Assembly: GCA_002408385.1 (NCBI GenBank)
Contig: DHSB01000201.1
Location: 1-7,840 of the forward strand
Origin: Myxococcales bacterium UBA5297
Lineage (GTDB): Bacteria > Myxococcota > Myxococcia > Myxococcales > UBA5297
Length of the DNA stretch: 7,840 nucleotides
Reading direction: 5' to 3'
The notes beneath the pieces were generated by a model, which saw only the letters and a program-made list of their open reading frames with translations, ran no database searches and was not told the origin of the DNA. Positions 5,080 to 7,840 of this stretch are shown piece after piece. The position numbers were made by a program, and so were the translations under genes. How positions within the stretch are numbered: position 1 is the first letter of the stretch; the number at the start of each line of letters is the position of its first letter.

Positions 5080-6399
5080 ATGCAGCCTGTCGAGGTGGTG
5101 ATCATCGGAGCCGGCGCGGCCGGGCTCGCCGCCGCGCACACGCTGAGAGAGACGGGACTGACCGTCAGGGTCCTCGAGGCCCGCGAGCGCGCCGGAGGCC
5201 AGGTCCACAGCCGCCGAGACTTCGTCGACGGAGAGCCTTTCGAGATGGGCGCCGAGCTCGTCCACGGCCGGCCCGCGTCGCTGTGGAAGCTGCTCTCGGC
5301 CCATCGCCTGAAAGCGTCGCCCGTCGAAGGCAAGCGGCTCTGCTTCCGCGGCGGCGCGCTCGCCGGCTGCGGAGAAGGGATGGAGCGCGCGCTCGCGCTT
5401 CTCGCCCGGTCGAGCGCCGCCGACGAGCCTGTCGGCCGCCGAATCCGTCGCGCGCGCGCCAGCGGTGAGCTGCAGCCGGAGCAGGCCGAGCTCGCGGCCT
5501 CCTATGTCGAGGGCTTCTATGCGGCGCCGCTCGACAAGGCCGGAGCGCTTCCCATCGCGCAGATGGAGCGGGCCTCGACGACGGTCGACGGGGCGCCCGC
5601 CTTCCGCGTGCTCGCCGGCTACGACACGGTGAGCGCGAAGCTGGCGCGGCCGCTGCTCGGCGATACGCTCGTGCTCAACGCGGTCGTGCGCGAGATCGCC
5701 TGGAAGCGCGGCGAGGTCCTGGTGCGCGCCGAGTCGCGCACCGGGTTCTCGCTCGAGCCGTTTCGCGCGCGCGCGGCGCTGATCACCGTCTCGGTCGGCG
5801 TGCTCAAGGCGAGGCGCGGCGAGCCGGCGGCGCTGCGCTTCTCACCCGAGGTGCGCGAGAAGCGCCGCGTGCTCGCGGCGGTCGAGATGGGCTCGGTGGT
5901 CAAGCTCGTGCTGCGCTTCCGCGAGCCCTTCTGGCGCACGGTCGCCCAGCCGCTCGCCTTCGTCCACTCCCGAAGAACGGCCGTGCCGGTGCCGACCTGG
6001 TGGACGCTCGCGCCGCGCGAGGCACCGCTGCTCGTCGGCTGGAGCGCCGGGCCGGCGGCCGAAGCGCTGGCTTTCGAGCCCGAAGCCGAGCTGCTCGACG
6101 CGGGAGTGCGCTCGCTCGCGCGCCTCTTCTCGCTGCGCCGGGCCCAGATCGAGCGCGCGCTCGAGGGCTGGCGCGTCGCCGACTGGCTCGCCGACCCGTA
6201 CGCGCGCGGCGCCTACGCCTGGTTTCCGGTCGGCTCGCTCGCGACGCCCTCGCTGCTCGCCGAGCCGGTCGGCGCGACCCTGTTCTTCGCCGGCGAGGCC
6301 ACGCATTCGACCGAAGCGGGGACGGTCCACGGCGCCCTCGAGACCGGAGAGCGCGCGGCCAGGCAGATCCTCGCAGCGCTCGGCGGCAGGCAGGCCTGA
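5080..6399 (+). CDS. FAD-dependent amine oxidase family protein
   Basis: This 439-residue flavoprotein belongs to the monoamine/polyamine oxidase family, which oxidises amines to imines and passes electrons to O2 (giving H2O2) or another acceptor. The N-terminal Rossmann motif is IIGAGAAGLAAA (GxGxxG at 10-15), with ribose-binding Glu33 in VLEAR, then RAGGQV (37-42) and FEMGAELVHG (about 54-63). Lys275 in SVVKLVLRF matches the conserved lysine that holds water at flavin N5. The C-terminal FAD motif FFAGEATHSTEAGTVHGALETG (about 402-423), split as FFAGEATHSTE then AGTVHGALETG, is intact. The usual GGR arginine after RxGG is Gln41. No signal peptide or membrane helix is seen, so a cytoplasmic location is likely. 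Length is typical of bacterial members. The substrate cannot be read from sequence: polyamines, aromatic amines or an amino-acid derivative in a modification pathway are all possible. No biosynthetic genes are adjacent. The next + strand gene begins 118 bases downstream. Confidence 0.93.
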   Translation: MQPVEVVIIGAGAAGLAAAHTLRETGLTVRVLEARERAGGQVHSRRDFVDGEPFEMGAELVHGRPASLWKLLSAHRLKASPVEGKRLCFRGGALAGCGEGMERALALLARSSAADEPVGRRIRRARASGELQPEQAELAASYVEGFYAAPLDKAGALPIAQMERASTTVDGAPAFRVLAGYDTVSAKLARPLLGDTLVLNAVVREIAWKRGEVLVRAESRTGFSLEPFRARAALITVSVGVLKARRGEPAALRFSPEVREKRRVLAAVEMGSVVKLVLRFREPFWRTVAQPLAFVHSRRTAVPVPTWWTLAPREAPLLVGWSAGPAAEALAFEPEAELLDAGVRSLARLFSLRRAQIERALEGWRVADWLADPYARGAYAWFPVGSLATPSLLAEPVGATLFFAGEATHSTEAGTVHGALETGERAARQILAALGGRQA

Positions 6400-6517
6400 G
6401 CGGCTTCGGCGCGCCGAGCGCCGGGCGGCGGTGCGAGCAGGCTCTGCCTCCTTGATCGCGCCGCGCCTTGCCCCGATCATCGCCCCTCCCCAATCGCGTC
6501 CGCTCGAAAGGTCTCCG
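6400..6517. other. Short intergenic gap before the secreted TPR protein
   Basis: This is a 118-base gap. A perfect GC palindrome TCGGCGCGCCGA lies just after the oxidase stop (about 6407-6418), but it leaves little room for a loop and has no T tract, so I do not call it a terminator. No promoter is evident. Confidence 0.3.
6506..6511 (+). promoter_or_regulatory. Ribosome binding site of the secreted TPR protein
   Basis: GAAAGG lies six bases before GTG 6518. That GTG opens directly into a signal peptide, so the two lines of evidence agree on the start. Confidence 0.55.
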
Positions 6518-7840
6518 GTGCGCTCCCTGTCTGCCGTCACGTCCGTCCTCGTCGCCCTCCTCCTCGCCTCGCCCCTGGCCTCCGCGGCGCAGCCTTCCGC
6601 CGGCGCCTCCGAAGCCGCCCTGTCCGCGCCGAGGGCGGACCCGTTCCTGGCGCAGCTCGAGGCCCACAAGGCAGACGCCCAGGCTCGCGCCCGCTCGCCC
6701 GAGGCGGCGCTGCCGCTGCTGCGCGCCTTCGAGCTGCGCGACCGCCTGCCGACGCTCGCCCCGCTCGTCCAGCTCTTTCGCCAGTACGCCGAATGGCGCG
6801 CGGCAGACCCCGAGGTGCGCTCGCTCGCGCGCTTCCTGCTGGCGAGCGTCGAGCGCAGCCGCGGGCGGAGCGGCCGCTCGGACGCCCAGCTCGCCCGCCT
6901 CGGCTTCATCACCACCTTCCACGCCATCGGCCCCTTCGACAACGAGGGCAAGAGCGGCTGCGACACCGTCTATCCGCCCGAGGAGGAGCTCGACCTGGCG
7001 GCGCGCTATCCGGGCAAGTCGAGTGAGATCGGCTGGCGACGCCTGCCGGACGGCTCGCCGCTCGGCTACGTGAATCTGGGCGAGGCGATCCACCCTTCGA
7101 ACGAGACGGCCACCTACGCGCTCGCCGTCCTCGAGTCCGCCTCGGACGAGAAGGTCGTCTTCCACCTCGGCGCCTCCGGCGGCTCGCGGCTGTGGGTGAA
7201 CCAGACCCGCGTCTTCGCCGACGACACCTACCACCCGCCGCGCTTCGACCAGGCGCAGGTCGCGGTGACCCTGCGCAAAGGCGCCAACCGCGTGCTCTTC
7301 AAGCTGTGCCAGGCGAGCGGGCCGCACGGCTTCTTCCTCCGGGTCTCGGGCGCCGATGGACGGGCGGTCTCGGGGCTGAAGATCTCCGCGCCCGACCAGC
7401 TCCCCGCCGCGCCCCCGGGGCCGGTGGCCTACGCGAGCAAGCCGACCCTCGTCGATCACTTCCGCCGGCGGGCCGAGTCGTCACGGGCCAGCGCGCAGGC
7501 GCTCGCCGAGTACGCCGAGATCCTCGCCCACCGCCAGACCTTCGACTCGACCGAGCGGCGCGACGCCAACCAGGCCGCCAGGGCAGCCCGGCTCGCGCCC
7601 GAAGACCCGCAAATCCAGATGCTCGCCGCGCGCACCGCGAACGACCACAACGAGCGCAGCGCTTTCCTCCGCGCGCTCCTCGCGGCGCAGCCGCACCATC
7701 CGGAGGCCGCGCTCGGGCTCGCAGCGCACGATCTGACGCTCGATCTTCCCCGGCGCGCGCTCGACACCCTCACGCCCGCCTTCGAGCAGAACCCGGGCTA
7801 CTTCCCGCTCGGCCTGCTCAAGGCTCGCGCGCTCGAGCTC
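6518..7840 (+). CDS. Secreted GPFDNEG-motif/TPR protein, N-terminal 441 residues (3' end outside window)
   Basis: The frame runs from GTG 6518 to the last base without a stop, so the gene continues beyond the window. Residues 1-24 form a signal peptide (one Arg, a Leu/Val/Ala core, ASAA before Gln25) without a lipobox, so the protein is exported to the periplasm or beyond. Residues about 40-127 are helical. FITTFHAIGPFDNEGKSGCD (130-149) opens a beta-sandwich-like module to about 285, with LGASGGSRLWVNQTRVF, then VTLRKGANRVLFKLCQ and HGFFLRVSG. This resembles the jelly-roll sugar-binding folds found beside glycoside hydrolases. Residues about 310-441 are Ala-rich helical repeats of TPR type. 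In Myxococcota, proteins with this N-terminus often continue into TPRs, DUF3857 and a transglutaminase-like domain; that is recalled family knowledge and not visible here. Partner and substrate are unknown. It could share a transcript with the oxidase. Confidence 0.85.
   Translation, partial: MRSLSAVTSVLVALLLASPLASAAQPSAGASEAALSAPRADPFLAQLEAHKADAQARARSPEAALPLLRAFELRDRLPTLAPLVQLFRQYAEWRAADPEVRSLARFLLASVERSRGRSGRSDAQLARLGFITTFHAIGPFDNEGKSGCDTVYPPEEELDLAARYPGKSSEIGWRRLPDGSPLGYVNLGEAIHPSNETATYALAVLESASDEKVVFHLGASGGSRLWVNQTRVFADDTYHPPRFDQAQVAVTLRKGANRVLFKLCQASGPHGFFLRVSGADGRAVSGLKISAPDQLPAAPPGPVAYASKPTLVDHFRRRAESSRASAQALAEYAEILAHRQTFDSTERRDANQAARAARLAPEDPQIQMLAARTANDHNERSAFLRALLAAQPHHPEAALGLAAHDLTLDLPRRALDTLTPAFEQNPGYFPLGLLKARALEL

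Noticed and set aside
3972..5468. 498-codon open frame on the + strand across the lipoprotein gene
   Set aside because: It is antisense to a protein with a clear signal peptide, lipobox and repeat linker; its translation is Arg/Val-rich with no family features. Long shadow frames are expected at this GC content.
6468..7073. Alternative + strand frame at the start of the secreted TPR gene
   Set aside because: It is Pro/Arg/Ser-rich and lacks motifs, while the frame from 6518 has a signal peptide and the GPFDNEG module.
5900..7459. 519-codon open frame on the - strand
   Set aside because: It overlaps the amine oxidase 3' end and the secreted TPR protein, both with clear motifs; its translation is Arg/Gly/Ala-rich low-complexity sequence.

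Overview
The window is uniformly GC-rich, uses G/C-ending codons and GTG/TTG-type starts, and carries gene types typical of Myxococcota and related former deltaproteobacteria. These are a J-domain-like/TPR C-terminus after a Pro/Ala linker, a phosphorelay-type diguanylate cyclase, an outer-membrane-type lipoprotein with an Asp-Ala-Gly repeat linker, and a secreted multi-domain TPR protein with a GPFDNEG motif. The taxonomic assignment is an inference from these features. I see no mobile element, CRISPR array, tRNA or rRNA.

Left part, all on the + strand: the 3' end of a protein with a degenerate J-like domain plus TPRs (1-747); a 270-base gap with a perfect 9+9 inverted repeat (871-897); a complete Hpt-REC-GGDEF diguanylate cyclase (1018-2310); and fxsA, a small polytopic inner-membrane protein (2395-2868). 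A 226-base gap with several hairpins then separates fxsA from convergently transcribed genes.

Middle part, on the - strand: a DAG-repeat lipoprotein (3675-4925) lies upstream of a small TerB-like helical protein (3095-3550), which carries six cysteines, four of them in two CX3C pairs. Right part, on the + strand and divergent from the lipoprotein: a flavin amine oxidase (5080-6399), then the start of a secreted protein (6518 to beyond the window end) with a signal peptide, a beta-sandwich-like module and TPR-like helices.

The genes do not form one obvious pathway. The cyclase is the only clear signalling protein, and no partner kinase is in view. The window looks like ordinary chromosomal backbone. 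The points most worth a second look are the inverted repeat upstream of the cyclase, the Hpt-REC-GGDEF architecture, the lost HPD motif in the first protein, the paired CX3C motifs in the TerB-like protein, and the unassigned C-terminal domain of the lipoprotein. I did not find convincing evidence of a previously undescribed multi-gene system.
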